DNA of 64,000 bases from Aquilaria yunnanensis (lineage: Eukaryota; Streptophyta; Magnoliopsida; Malvales; Thymelaeaceae). A model generated the notes under the pieces. The model was not told where the DNA came from, did no database searches, and worked only from the letters and a program-made list of their open reading frames with translations. Shown here piece after piece: positions 35,671 to 48,500 of the stretch. How positions within the stretch are numbered: position 1 is the first letter of the stretch; each line of letters begins with the position of its first letter. Both the position numbers and the translations under genes were made by a program. The DNA is taken from positions 85,291,501 to 85,355,500 of the forward strand of contig CM077595.1 of the NCBI GenBank assembly GCA_039654915.1, given 5' to 3'.

Positions 35671-37169
35671 AAGACTCATTCCCGAGCTTCAGAAGGGGGT
35701 TTATCATTCTTTGTTTTATTTTAGGGTTTTAATTGATGAAGTTAGATCATTTGCTAGTATTTTTACTTCCTGGCAAACCACCATTCCGATTTCCTTTCCG
35801 ATTTTCCTATTCTTTAGAAACAGTGCTTCAAATTCATCGCCATCCGTTCGAATCCATCATTGTCCGTTTGAATTCGTAGCCATTCACTCGAATCCATCAC
35901 CCATTCGCTTGAATCCATTGTCCTTCACCTCAAAAAACATGATGACCAAGGGGAAGACAAACAACGGTGTCACGAAATGGGGAAGACTAACGGCAATGGG
36001 AGGGTCAGCGATGGGAGCATTTGCAACGTTGGTAAGGAAGACGAATAATGAAAGGGAAGATTAATGATGATGGGAGCATGGGCGATGGGAGCATCGGTGA
36101 GGGTTGTGATCGAGGGCAGGCATCAGCGTGTGCAGTGACAATTTATGTGAAGAATGGAACTCAAAAGATTCATAAGTTTCGTTTTTTGATATTTTTTATG
36201 TCTGAAAGGAGAAAATCAAAAGTTTGGAGTTGTTGTTCTTGATATTCAAGAAGTTTGGAAAGATTAAAGTGATTGATTGGAAAATTTTAAGCACCAAAAT
36301 TATTATCTTATATTTAATTTTAATTAACACCACATTAGCAAAATTGTTCGTTTTGACAGTGAAATGGATGGAAAATACTTAATTGGACATGTAATATGTT
36401 AATATTGTGCCTAAAAGCCAATTATAGGATAATTGTATTTTATACACTGAGTTATAATATTTTATTAATATATTATTCCAATAATTATGTTTATTTTTTA
36501 TTTTTGTGCAACATAATTAAATATAATTATAACTCTAAAATAATAATCTCTTTATCTCATAAAAGCTGTTATCTTTACCATTCACTACAATTAATTTATA
36601 ATTTTATTTCTTTTAAAATTTATTATAAAAATATGAACTACTTATATGAAAATGAAGCTTTAAAGCTTATTAAGCAGTTTGGCTCCATTTAATAGCTGTA
36701 AATTAATGTGTTTTTCCTGGTGGGCCCCACTAATTCAATGTGGGTTCATTTTTTATCCCCTATCTGCCCTTCGTCTCCCCAGATTCTTCTTCATCTTTTA
36801 AAATCCTTCTTCCTTTTCCCATAATCTTCTTCCTCTCCATGGACACAAATTCCCTACTAATTCTCTGCACAGCACACACGCTATGATGCAGCTGCTCGTG
36901 TCCACCGCCATTGCTTTCAGCAGCGTTTCTAGATTTGTTTTTTGCTCGATTTTGATATGGCATCTCTGTTTTTCAGTTTCTTTCTGTTGATAGACGAGTT
37001 CGGGCGCACATGCTCGTCAATATCTTCAAGCAGAACGACGTCTCCTGAGACGGGATCTACATCGACGAAGGCGCCTGAACGCCTTTCGCCTTCGTCACTC
37101 TATGTGCTGTCAACGAGCGGCGTGTTCATCTTCTACCGGAATCCCTGCTCCTGAAGTTTGGTTAGTCAA
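35671..37169. other. Intergenic, no gene recognised
   Basis: Mixed composition. Open frames here are short and show no family motif. Short repeated phrases occur (gatgggagcat at 36015-36090; catccgttcgaatccatc at 35840-35910). Confidence 0.35.
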
Positions 37170-37323
37170 AATTGGGGTCGAAGACATCGTTAGGGCTAAT
37201 GAAATTGGGATCGGAGGCATTATTGGGCAGTCGGAATTGGGGCCGAGGATGTCGTTGGGCAGTCGGAATTGGGGCCAAAGATGTCCTTAGGCAATCGGAA
37301 TTAGGGCCGGAGACGTCATTGGT
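37170..37323. repeat. Minisatellite, about 32-bp unit, nearly five copies
   Basis: Units begin aattggggtc, aattgggatc, aattggggcc, aattggggcc and aattagggcc. Each runs through a cga/gga..gtcgttggg core to gcagtcgg. Because 32 is not a multiple of three, open frames across it shift at each unit and are not meaningful proteins. Confidence 0.85.
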
Positions 37324-37511
37324 TCGAAAACCTTTCATCGCCAAAAGGTCCTCCACGGGCGAGACCCAGATCAGAGCAAGTAGATAGGGGTAAAAAAGGA
37401 ATAAAATTATAGACCAGCAGTCTCTCTCCATCATTTGCCAAAAAAAAAAAAAAACGTTAATAGGCTTACATTAATTTCAAACGAACTGGGCTTCAGTCTA
37501 GTTTGTAAATA

Positions 37512-37803
37512 CTTCCTCCGTCCCAATTTACTTGAAATATATTTTTTTTTTGGAAGTCCCAAAAAGGTTGAAACGTTTCCTCTTTTAAAAAATTTAAATA
37601 ATTAAATAATTCTTTTACACGAAACCTAATAAAGACTTTTTTTTTAATCTCCACTCAACCTCTCACTACATAAAACCCAAAAAAGAATCTTTCCTTTTTT
37701 AATCATTATTTAAACTTTTACTACATAAAAAATTAACACAAATTACATACATCTTAATCTCCGTGCCCAGTCAAATTTTTCAATTAATTTGAGACGGAGG
37801 TAG
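37512..37803. mobile_element. Stowaway-like MITE
   Basis: The left end cttcctccgtcccaatttac matches the reverse complement of the right end, ctacctccgtctcaaattaa. TA flanks it at 37510-37511 and 37804-37805. Length 292 bp. Directly after it, 37805-37908 looks like the right half of a different Stowaway copy (compare 56517-56593). Confidence 0.8.
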
Positions 37804-37804
37804 T

Positions 37805-37908
37805 ATAATTTTTAAGAATTTTTTTTCAATGCATATTAATATGAATATATTCAAGTTAAACTTTAGTAAAAAAATATAAAATTGCCAACTAATATGAAAT
37901 AGAGGAAG
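37805..37908. mobile_element. Right half of a second Stowaway MITE
   Basis: ttcaagttaaactttagtaa and the end gaaatagaggaag followed by ta resemble the right half of the element at 56361-56593. The left half is missing or displaced. Confidence 0.5.
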
Positions 37909-38212
37909 TAGTATTCTTATAGGCCCCTAATCGAGCATTATTGTGGAATGAGTTGTAATAATACATAAAGATCAGCATATCTGGAGACTAATATAAAATA
38001 TGTAGTTTATATATGTATACAAGTTGGAGAAATTATGTATAGAATTGACCCGCCATAAGAACATTGTATGGATAGTTATAAGAGTGTAATAAGTGATTCT
38101 CATAGTGATCATGATATATGTAGTTCTTTGATCTAAGGTCATCAAAGTTTCCTACATGTAAGTCATATGTTGATACTTTTCCTTGTTACTCGTAACTAAG
38201 TGAATATGAAGG

Positions 38213-39144
38213 TAAGGGTGATCATTCGGTTTATTTGGTTAAAACCAAACTGAAATTTTTGGTTTTTTCAAGTTTCGGTTTTTTATTATAATAGATCGAA
38301 TTTACCAAATAGAATGATGAAACCAAATTAAAATCGAACCGAATATTTGGATTCAGTTCGGTTTCAAACCGAGATAACTGAAATATTAACTTTGATTTTT
38401 TGCTCTAGTGAATAAAATATAAAATTAAGTATATATGTACCTTGTTAAACTATTTATGTGTTTTTTACAAAAAATTGTGTGTTTTTTTTTTTTTTGTAGT
38501 TTTGCGATTTCATCAAATTTCAATGTGACGAAGCAGAGCTTCTTCATAATTTCATCATATTTCATGTGATCTTTTTTTGCAGATATGAGCAAAATCCTTA
38601 GCTTTTCTTCCCCATTCCACGACACATACCTTGGCCCTTTTTTTCTCCAATCGCAACATACTCTGAAGCTTTCTTCTCCTTGGCCGACAGTTTCTCGATC
38701 CTTGGCAGTCTTCTCGGTTTAGGAGTAGATGAGGGACCTTCTCAATGATGGGCTTCACCACCACGACTTCCTCCATCTCAGAAGACGATGCCTTCTGGGT
38801 ACCATTGGCCATATTAGTGGCCAGTTGCCGTCATGTTTCGCTAGCTTTCTTCTTCCCAATTTAAGATGGCACAATCCCAATCAAAGCCTTCAACCTTCTA
38901 TTTCCTTTCCAGTTAGCCCTTACTCTTTTTAGATCTATCAACTTGCCTCACATAAGGAATAAAATTTTGGTTTATTCGATTACCGAAATAACTGACTCAC
39001 TCAATTGAAACCGAGCTGAAATTGATTTACACCTTATTCAGTTTCAACTAAAATCGAACTAAAAACCGAATTTACCAAATCAAAATTTTAAACTAATTCA
39101 GTTTTTTAATTTTTTTGGTTTTAACTGAATAGTGATCGCCCCTA
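38213..39144. mobile_element. Non-autonomous hAT-like element with 8-bp TSD
   Basis: The left terminus taagggtgatcattcggttt pairs with the reverse complement of the right terminus, taggggcgatcactattcag. The flanking octamers tatgaagg (38205-38212) and catgaagg (39145-39152) differ at one base. Subterminal regions are rich in aaccgaa/ttcggtt repeats in inverted orientation. The centre (38555-38930) is different in composition and may be captured sequence. No transposase. Confidence 0.8.
38555..38812 (-). other. Possible captured gene fragment inside the hAT-like element
   Basis: The minus strand reads MANGTQKASSSEMEEVVV and continues to a basic segment. In the adjacent frame, TPKPRRLPRIEKLSAKEKK and ASEYVAIGEKKGQGMCRG look like ordinary protein. 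I do not recognise the family. The frame change within 100 bases suggests a decayed exon fragment carried by the element. Confidence 0.3.
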
Positions 39145-40354
39145 CATGAAGGTGGTCATTGAATATGTCATATATCATATGGAGGGATTTGTATTATTGA
39201 AATGAGATTTGTCCCTTCTATATAATAGGAGTGTTATCTATGAGCCCATTGATTTAGTGAGACTACCATATTTAGATGAATTGATATGAGATATTGATGT
39301 CATTTGTTTAAGTTAGTCTACATAGGAATCAAGAAACCCTAAATTAAGCGATATGAGGATGATATGTTTCATGTCTCATGCTGAGTCTTAATATCTTGGA
39401 CAAAAGGAAGATGATATATATGAATAATGACCATATAAATTTAGTCAAATCACCGACTATCTTGTCACTTGGGTAGTAATGATGTGTTGCTAGATACCGT
39501 TCATTGTTTATGAACATAAATGTGATTTATCATCATTGTTAATGTGATAGGAGTCTATAGAGTCATACATTTGAGCCAATTACATTATTTGAGTGTATGA
39601 ACCAAATTATTTAGTTTTGGTTTCATGATAATTTTAGGGTAATTATTGGCTCAAAAGTTAAGCCCGAAATTAGACATAATTGGATTAGTGTTATGTAACA
39701 ATTTAGCTTGGGAGTTTTGCATCATTATATATATGTTATAAGGTGTTATTTTTGGAAGAACTAGAAAGGGTTTTGAGATTTCTAGCTATACTCCTCTCTT
39801 GTCATTCCTTAGAAAACGTAAGTTAGCACTGTAAGCGTAAGAGGAATGCTCTTACCTGAACTTAGAGGAGGCGCGGTGATCTAAGTAGTTCATGTAGATA
39901 CTGTATATAACTTGAATACGTCAATTGTTCTAGTTTTATGATTGAGTTCAATATTTAAATGAAAGATCTTGACCTACTAGGTATGTAAAATTTTGAACAT
40001 CTAATTTACCCCATTTCAATTAAATCCTTAAGGGTTTCGGTTAATTTCACTATATTTGTTTGATTCTTGAAACCCAATATAATATGAGGTAGGATACTTT
40101 GATAAGACAATCTTAAAGTAAAGTATTTGTTTAAGACTAAGAGACCTTAGTTAAATTTACTATTTTATAAAAAAATAATAATATATTACACCAGCACTTT
40201 TTAAAGTAATATAAAAAATAGTTTTATATATTTTTTTTGTAAAATAAATAGGCATGGTGTATGTAGATAAAAAAAAAAAGTAATATCCATCGTATTTAAT
40301 TTATTTTAAAATAAGTTTTATATAAGTATGAGAAGCTCTAAAAATGTGTGCAAT
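39145..40354. other. AT-rich intergenic sequence, nothing recognised
   Basis: No gene or repeat that I can support. Confidence 0.35.
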
Positions 40355-40609
40355 CTTTTTTTTGAAAGAAGAAATATTTATTCAGAAGGCCCAACCAAAA
40401 TAGCCACCAACAAAGACAAAAAGCCCAGCAAACGGCAACTCAAAGCTCGCATAACAAAGGGACAACCAAAATAACAAAGGCTAACACTCCAACGGCAAAA
40501 AAGAAAAGAGAAACCATAACCATAACCGACATACACCAAACTCCAACAAAACATAAAAAAAAATACCCCACCAATAAATCAAAGAAAGAGCCAAACTACA
40601 TTGACCAGA

Positions 40610-41020
40610 TCACCAAAGGAGCCTCTCACCACACACCCTCATAGCCAACTTATCAACCTCTCTATTTGGCTCTCTTGGAATTTTCACAACCAAGCAGTTA
40701 TTTAATGAAGCTAGGATAAAGTCAACTTCCTCAAGGATATGAATCAACCTCCAAGGTCTTTTTGTAGCTGAGCATACCTCGGCTATTGCATTAAAAGAAT
40801 CACTCATAATTTGACAAGGAAAAACTCTGCAAACCACTTTATCTCTCAACATCCTTAAAGCCTTATGAACTGTAATAAATTCTATCACTTTTGAGTTTAG
40901 AGACCCTATAGGAATAGAAAACATGGTTAGGATTGAACCCTTAAGGTCTCTTATGATTCCAACGACGCCTGTTGGTCTTAGTTTCCCTACAGTAGAACCA
41001 TCCACATTAAAAAACAGCAC
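40610..41020 (-). pseudogene. RNase H domain of the decayed LINE
   Basis: An open stretch of about 136 codons reads FFNVDGSTVGK, GVVGIIRDLKGS, then VIEFITVHKAL, MSDSFNAI and IPREPNREVDKLAMR. The four acidic positions of the RNase H fold (NVDGS, IEF, SDS, VDKLA) are all present. Plant L1 lineages with an added archaea-like/plant RNase H domain are known. The domain has stayed open although the rest of the element is broken. Confidence 0.7.
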
Positions 41021-42292
41021 GCCAACTTCTAGAAACTCCCAAGTAAAAAGAAATCTGGCATCCTAATTAACTAGACAACGACTCATATTAGCAATATTAG
41101 CTAAAAAATTAAGGATAGAGTAAGTGACTGTCACTCTCAACTTAATTAAGTTAAAAGACTATTGGAATCAAGCTTGTTTATGTTCAAACACAACTTTATT
41201 TTGAGTAGTTCACAAAACCCAAACCATAGGGAATAAAACAAGCAACAACGCCTCTCTACACAAGACTACCACAGTAGTTTCTCTTTACTAGAAAACAAAA
41301 TCAACAGCATTATCTAAGACAACCTAGGAAAAATTCTAGCAACCAATGAGCCTACACCAAACTTCCCAAGAGAAAGAACAAACAGAAACAAACGATCAAC
41401 TGATTCAAGGCACATATTACAAAATGGATGTAAAGTCGACTCATCTTAAATAATCCAATGTTGAAATAAAACACCCCTAATAAGAATTTTCCGTTACAAA
41501 AGTTGCCAACAAAAGAACAAAACCTTTAGGGGTGCCTTAAATCTCCAAATTGAATTCAATAAAGGATTTACAGAATGATCTAAATTTTCCACTTCATGAT
41601 GAAAACCTTTCCCAAAGAAATGACCACTACTCTCAAATTTCCAAATGATCATGTTGGCAATTATCTTTGATTCTAGAAGAGCTTGAAATTCAAAGAAAAT
41701 TCTTAGCTCCCAATGAAAGCACGCCTGTCTAAGTTGCACATTCCACTTCCAAAAGCCATCTTCATAAGACCTAAAATCAGCCACAGGAAATGACTTTTTT
41801 ACATCCAAAGCAAAAAGTTTTGGGAACCCCTATTTCAAGGCTAGACTTTAATCCAGTGGTCATCCTAAAATCTCATTTTCTTCCCGTTCCCAACAAAAGA
41901 AAACAAACCATGCCTAGCAACTACTCCTATAGAGCTTTGATTATCAAGATAAAAAACTGCCATTCTCTACATAAGTGACACAAACAGCTTTCTTGGAATT
42001 TTCTGTCAAAGACTATGTTGCGCCCGACCATATTTTGCATCAATTGCTCACCTCCATATTGCTCCATGCTCATTGCCATATTGCCATAACCATTTGCACA
42101 TCAAAATTGAATTCTTCGTACTAATGGAACCAATGCCAATGCCTCAATTACTTTTGCTTTTTTACTAGGAAACCTAGTCGATCAAGGCCAATTTTTTATG
42201 ATCGGGTTTATCGCCCTAGAGGTAGTCCATCTATAATTTCTCTAGTTCATTTTCCACACCAACCAAAATATGAAATAAAGATGAAAAAAAAA

Positions 42293-43538
42293 TAGAGTAA
42301 AATCTGCCAAGGGTCCCTTAACTTATTTTTTTAATCCTAAATTGACATTCTACCTTAAAGTTGTCCTATCAAAGTCTCTTACTTCATATTTTGCATTCAA
42401 TTAAGTCCTTTTCGTTAATTAAATTGTTAAATTAGATGAAATTTCAGACATGACATTAATTAAAAATAAAATAAGTGTAAAATAATACTTTTAATCCTTT
42501 TACTTTTACTTTCAACAATTTTAAGCCTTAAACTTATATATTTTACCACAATGACTCATGAACCTCTAACCCCATCCACAGCTACCAACCACCCACTTCA
42601 TCATCCCTTATTCATCGTTCATTGCCTTCCACCCTCCGGCACGTCTTCTGGCGACAATAGAAAAACAGAAACAACAAATTGAAAAAAAAAACAACTATGC
42701 CCCCCAGAGGCTAGTGATTTTGTGTGCAACTCTTCCCTTCCACTCTCTGATTTTTCAAACAACAACTATGTGTTAGAGATCAGAAGGTGAGGATGAGGAT
42801 GCTTGACTGATTTCATGGCGACAATGATGGAGATTTCTCTCATCCTTGCGATTGAACAATGACAACAATGGAGATTTCGTGCAACCTCATGTAATCTTCA
42901 AGACTTGCAGCTGATTTTTTGGGTTTTTCTCCATTAATTTTCCCAGGTTTGCCGTTGATTATTTGCCATCAATTTGTCTGAGTTTTCCATCATCGATCTT
43001 CATGACTTACTGCATCCCTAAATCTCATTTCCACCTTCAGAAAATCCTTGAGTGAAGCTGGGCTAACGTTGTCATCCTTTCACAAGTTCTACCATCAAGT
43101 TAATTGGACTGAGTTTGGAGATCTGAGCCGAAAAAGGACACCGACGAAGGATGAAATCAAAATTGATCAGAGCCAAAAAAGACCATCATTGAGTTAATTG
43201 GACTAGTTCTATAGATCTACAGAGAATTGGAGAAAATTTGGAGAAAGAACTGGAGAAAATATGGAAAAAGTTGTGGTGTAAAAATTATATTCGATAGTTT
43301 AAGGTTTAGAATTATTAATTGGAAAGTGTGATGACCAAAATTGTAATTTTACATGTCTTTTAGTGTTAATTAATGGCATGTTGCTATTTTCTATCTGATT
43401 TAATGGTGGAATTGACGTAAAAAATGTTATTAGGACGCACAATATGAGCTAAGGGACTTCGGTAGGACAACCTTAAGCTTGGCTACCAATTTAGGACAAA
43501 AAAAATGAGCTAAGGGACCTACAATGGATTTTACCCTA
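42293..43538. mobile_element. Long-TIR element (family with 61463-62954), copy A
   Basis: The left arm (from tagagtaaaatctgccaagg, then gtcccttaac, then aattaaattgttaaattaga) matches the reverse complement of the right arm (from tagggtaaaatccattgtag) over about 200 bases. Length 1.25 kb. The flanks are A-rich (aaaaaaaaa versus aaaaaatat), so a 9-bp target duplication is possible but not convincing. It splits the LINE remnant. The interior has no recognised gene. TIR length suggests a Mutator-like non-autonomous element (inference). Confidence 0.65.
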
Positions 43539-44400
43539 AAAAAATATGAAAGTAAAAAAGATAAGGACAGATTTTATTAAAGTAACACAACCCGCTTTCA
43601 ATAAAAAGGAAGCCTTCCATCTTGCTAAACATTCTCTAAACTCTCTACCATAAGAGCCCACACATTTTTTAACAAAGGATTTTCTCTAATTGGCAGCCCC
43701 GGATATTGGAAAAAAAGGTAACCATAAGAGCTACTTTACCTCAATTTGCCACCATGTACTCGACAACTCCAACACCAACTAAAGTGCTCTTTGCAAAATT
43801 AATTGTCAAACTTGAGGATAATTAGAAGCATCTCAATGCCCGTTTTACCTACCTCAAGCTGTTCAACTTTGCTTTCCAAAAAATCAAAGTATTATCAGCA
43901 AACTGAAGATGTGATAACTCCATGGAAGACACTTTCCTTACCTCAACAAGTTTAAACAAACCAATCCCTGTCTACTTGGCAAACAACACATTGAGTCCTT
44001 CCCCCACTAGATTAAAAAGGAAAGGAGAAAGAAGATCACCCTGATGCAATTTTCTTTCTACATGAAAGCAATCAGTCGTGGAACCATTCACAAGCATTGG
44101 CATATTAATCGTACTTAGGCACTGAAAAATCCAACACATCTCTTCCATTACTCTGTCAAGAAAAGACCATTCTACTGAGCCACAAACCTTATTGACATCA
44201 ACATTAAGAACAAGACCGCCATTCGACGATTTAGCAAGACTGCAAACAACTTCATTACAATAGGGCATAATCTAAAATTTGCCTACCTTTAAAAAAAAAC
44301 AAACAAACAAATGGATTCATCCCTATCACTGACCCCATAACTAATTTGATCCTTTTAATCGACACTTTAGAAAAAATCTTATATAAACACCCAATGAGTT

Positions 44401-45369
44401 TTCAAGGATAAATAATATCAACATTTTAATGATTTCATCTAATGAGTTTTGTTTCTTATCATACCAAAGATAAATTACAAATGATTAACAATTATCATTT
44501 TTTTATATATTTATATATCTATATACAAAGGAGAAACTCATTAATTACTCTCTTACCCACTACTCATGACATTAATGTGAGATTTTTTTAACATTTCTTA
44601 AAAGTTTTGGTGCTCATATATAAATATCTTGAAATTTCAAGGTTAAAGTAATAATTTTTAGTTTGACTCCATTGCTTGACAAAGATTCCTCAATCTTCTA
44701 CATTTTACACATTCAAGCAATTGCATCTTAATTTATATCTTTTTAATACCCATTGTAACACTATTTGGCCAACAATAACTTCTATTGTTAATTTGTAACT
44801 CTCATTGTAAATGTTATTTAAACATATTAATTGCTGTTTTTTTGATGATCTTAATGCTAATCAAATCATGATATTAATTATTTCTAATTTACAAGATCTT
44901 ATCATTGAGAATGTATGTTTTATTCATGTCAAGGTCATTATAACTTGAACAAGAGTTGATATGCATTAAATATAAACCATTTTAAATTGTCAAACACTTT
45001 ATGATCTAGATAGACTCAAATATAAAGTTAAAAGGTTTTCTTTTAAAATTTTTAGTTTAAGGATTTATTCTATTAGAATTTGCATATTTGGTTATTCATT
45101 TTTATCTTAATTGTAATAGTGGATCCAAAAACATTTATATTACCACCTTAGACCTTTATTGTTTCAAGTTTTGACTTCTAGATCTTTTTTTATCTCATTA
45201 GAATGGCACCTAACTGCCTTTGAATACTATAAATTAATTGACAACATCTTTCTCGACATTTATTCAAGAACTAATCAGTCATTTTTTTTAAGTTTAGTGT
45301 AAAATATTTTAATATGATTACTATGATGTTTGAGTACTAATAATCTTTCATCTCCATATATGCTAATAC
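44401..45369. other. AT-rich intergenic sequence between two LINEs
   Basis: Nothing recognised. Confidence 0.35.
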
Positions 45370-45386
45370 ATAGTCATTAATCTTTT
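45370..45386. repeat. Target-site duplication (3' side) of the L1 LINE
   Basis: atagtcattaatctttt matches 50739-50755 (atagtcatcaatctttt) at 16 of 17 positions. It merges with the poly(T) that marks the element's tail. Confidence 0.85.
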
Positions 45387-45531
45387 TTTTTTTGAACGAC
45401 TACTGAATAAAATTAAGCAAAGAGAAGAGTACAGAAGCTAGCGAGAAGCAAGCAAGAGAATACACATCTGCTCTCTAAAAAGAAGAGCAGCCCAGCATCA
45501 CCTCTCAGCACTCCAGCCTACCAAACTACTT

Positions 45532-48500
45532 TCAACAAAGAGAAGCAAGAGCGGGATTGAGCAGCCAATCCACCCAGGCAAGATTAATCTTTTTACACCT
45601 ATGACTAATCCAAAAGAAAGAGTAAAATTGCACATCGCCTAACATCTGCATCTCTACAACCTGACTGTCTCGAAAAATGCAATTATTTCTGTATTTCCAA
45701 AGGATCCAGCAAGTAGTGTAGTATACCGCTTTCCACAGCCTCTGAATGTGGGAGGGGAGACTCTGAGCTGCTGTGTTGATTAAGGCGTCCCTGACATCTA
45801 TCGGGGGCGGGCCACAGAGATGCCACCATGATCGGACCTTTCTCCAAAGACGGGATGAGAGGTTACACCCAGCGAAGATGTGATCGCCTGATTCCTGTTC
45901 AGTTCTGCAAAAAGGGCAGCTGACATCCACAATTTCCACACCTTTAGTTACCAGATTTAATTTGGTTGGGAGCCGATCTTGGGCCGCTCTCCAGACACAC
46001 AGGTTCACTTTCTGAGGCACCATCGAGATCCAGGAAGTAGCAGTGAGTGGCGAGGTCCCCGACTGCAAGCATGCAACATCCAACAAGGAAGAAAGTTTCC
46101 TCACTGAGAATTTGCCACCGGGGTCTAGGGACCAGCTCCAATCGTCCTTCGCATCTGCTGACAAGGAAACATGGGATAACAAGGAAATGAGTTCTGTCAG
46201 TTGCTCTACTTCAACCCCCCTTAACCTCCTCCTCCAACTCCAATACCAGACCCACTCTGACCCCACCCACGCGCCTTTGTTGAAAACAAGGCACTCACCA
46301 TTTTCCTCAGCCCTATACAGCCTATTGAATTTATCTTTGAGACTAAAACTCCCTACCCAGAGATCTTTCCAAAATTTCACCTCATCCCCCCTTCCTACTT
46401 TTCTCCTAAAAGAGTTAATAAAGTCAAGCCCTTTTTCTTCTATCTCGAAACCAACCTTTACTATATTACCCCAAACCCCTCCAGCAAGACTCTCTTCCTT
46501 AGAGTTTCTTACCCCTCCACTCTCCCCCCAGATGGATTTAATAACCCTAACCCACATAGTTTCCCCCTCTTTCCTAAACCGCCACCACCATTTCCCCAAT
46601 AAGCCCAGATTTTTTGCAACCAAACTACCAACACCTAACCCACCCGACGCTTTGCTAGACAAAATTTTTTCCCACGCAACCCACGCAATCTTCCTATCCT
46701 CCCCTACCCCACCCCAAAAAAAATTCAACCTTACACTTTCAATGAGATTTATAACACTCTTCGGGGCACGGAACAGGGAGAAGAAGTATAGGGGCAAGCT
46801 TCCCAGAACGGATTTGAGAAGCGTTAGCCTCCCACCAGCTGATAGAACTTTGCACCGCCAGGGATTCAACTTCTTATTTATTTTTCCTATCACAGGCCGC
46901 CAAGCAACTGATTTGTTCATGTTTTCCCCCACCGGGAGCCCCAAATACGTCATCGGTAATTGATCTTCCTTACATCCCACCTTACTTGCTAACCGACGGA
47001 CCTCTTCTTTAGAGACTCCCACACCAATTAATCTACTCTTAGATACATTCACACGAAGACCTGAAGCCAATTCGTAGCACCTTAATAACCTCAACAGGTT
47101 CACTATATTATCCTTCTTCCAATCCGCAATAAAAATTGCATCATCAGCATACTGAAGGTGAGAAACCACCAAATTCCCATCCCCGACCTTCACTCCTGTG
47201 AAAAGATTATTTTCCACCGCTTCCAGCATCATGACATTGAGGGCTTCAGCAACAATCAAAAAGAGGAATGGCGATAAGGGGTCTCATTGTCTCACCCCCT
47301 TCTCCATCTTGAATTCTGCTGTTGGAGAGCCATTTACCAGCACTGATACCATGGAGGACTCCAAGCAAGCTCGGATCCACCTCCTTCATTTGAGGCCGAA
47401 ATCCATTTGCTGCATAACCAAGTCTAGAAAATTCCAGCTGATGCTGTCAAAAGCTTTTTCAAAATCTACTTTGAGCATTGCTACCTTGCGCCGTTTTTTC
47501 TTTGCAAACCTTAGCACCTCATTGATAATTAATACTCCATCCAAAATCTGCCTTCCTTTTATAAAAGCTGTTTGCACTTCACCAATCAACTTAGGCATAA
47601 CCCTTTTCAATCTGTTCGCCAGGACTTTAGCCACAATTTTGTACAGGCAGCCGACCAGACTAATTGGGCGGTAGTCGGGGAGAGATGTTGGGTTTTCTCT
47701 TTTTGGCACCAGAGTGATGAAGGAAGAGTTGCACCCTTTATTAATGACACCAGAATTTCCAAATTGATGAATCCAATTCATCACATCTCCTTTTACAACA
47801 CTCCAGAATCGCTTTAGGAAAATAAACGAGAACCCATCTGGACCCGGGGACTTCCCACCCTTACAGCTCCAGACTGCATCTTTCACTTCCTCTTCGGAGA
47901 ACGAGGCCTCCAGCATCTGCTGCATATCACTGTTTAATTTAAGAAACTTGTTACTTTTGAACGACGGCCTATTCCAAAAATCCTCCTTGAACTTCCTTTG
48001 GAAAAACTTGAACACCTCTTTTTTAACTTCTATGGGGTCCTCCTTCCAAACCCCATTGATAGATGGACCGTTCAGATTATTTTTCCTAAGCCTCCCATTT
48101 ATGACACCATGAAAGAACCGAGAGTTTTCGTCGCCCTCCACTGCCCATTTCACTCTAGCTTTCTGCTTAATCACTGCATCTGTCAAGTTTTCTAACTTGA
48201 GTAACCGGGAAAGAGTCTCCCCTCTTGAAACCAATTCCTCCTCCTTGAGATCCCTTTGCTCTGCCACTTGATCCCATCTTTCCAATTCAGCTCTCAGCTC
48301 TTCAGCTTTGCTAACTTCATTATCCAAAACTGAGGATTTCCATCTCTTTATTGCATCTTTAAGATTTTTGAGCTTCAATTTAAAAACATAACCCGGCTGC
48401 CCCTGAACAGAATTATCATTCCAAACAGAGTTCACCAAATCGGGAAAATCCTTATGATCCATCCATATATCAAACAACCGAAACGGGGTTGGACCATAGT

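Larger units (their letters stand above)
40355..44400 (-). mobile_element. Decayed L1-type LINE with RNase H domain, interrupted by a long-TIR element
   Basis: On the minus strand, from 5' to 3': RT remnants at about 44400-43860 (GCLYKIFSKVSIKRIK; then VDVNKVCGSVEWSFLD and a LHQGDLLSPFLF block; QFADN in the YADD position); then, beyond the insertion at 43538-42293, a zinc-knuckle-side segment (FWKWNVQLRQACFHWELR, FKAPLKVLFFCWQLL) at 41990-41380; then an RNase H domain (41020-40610), a short 3' UTR and a poly(A) tail seen as T9 at 40355-40363. Frameshifts and stops are frequent. The endonuclease and ORF1 are absent, so the copy is 5'-truncated. Confidence 0.75.

Noticed and set aside
46043..46963. 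Plus-strand open frame of 306 codons
   Set aside because: It is antisense to L1 ORF2, which has clear domain motifs.
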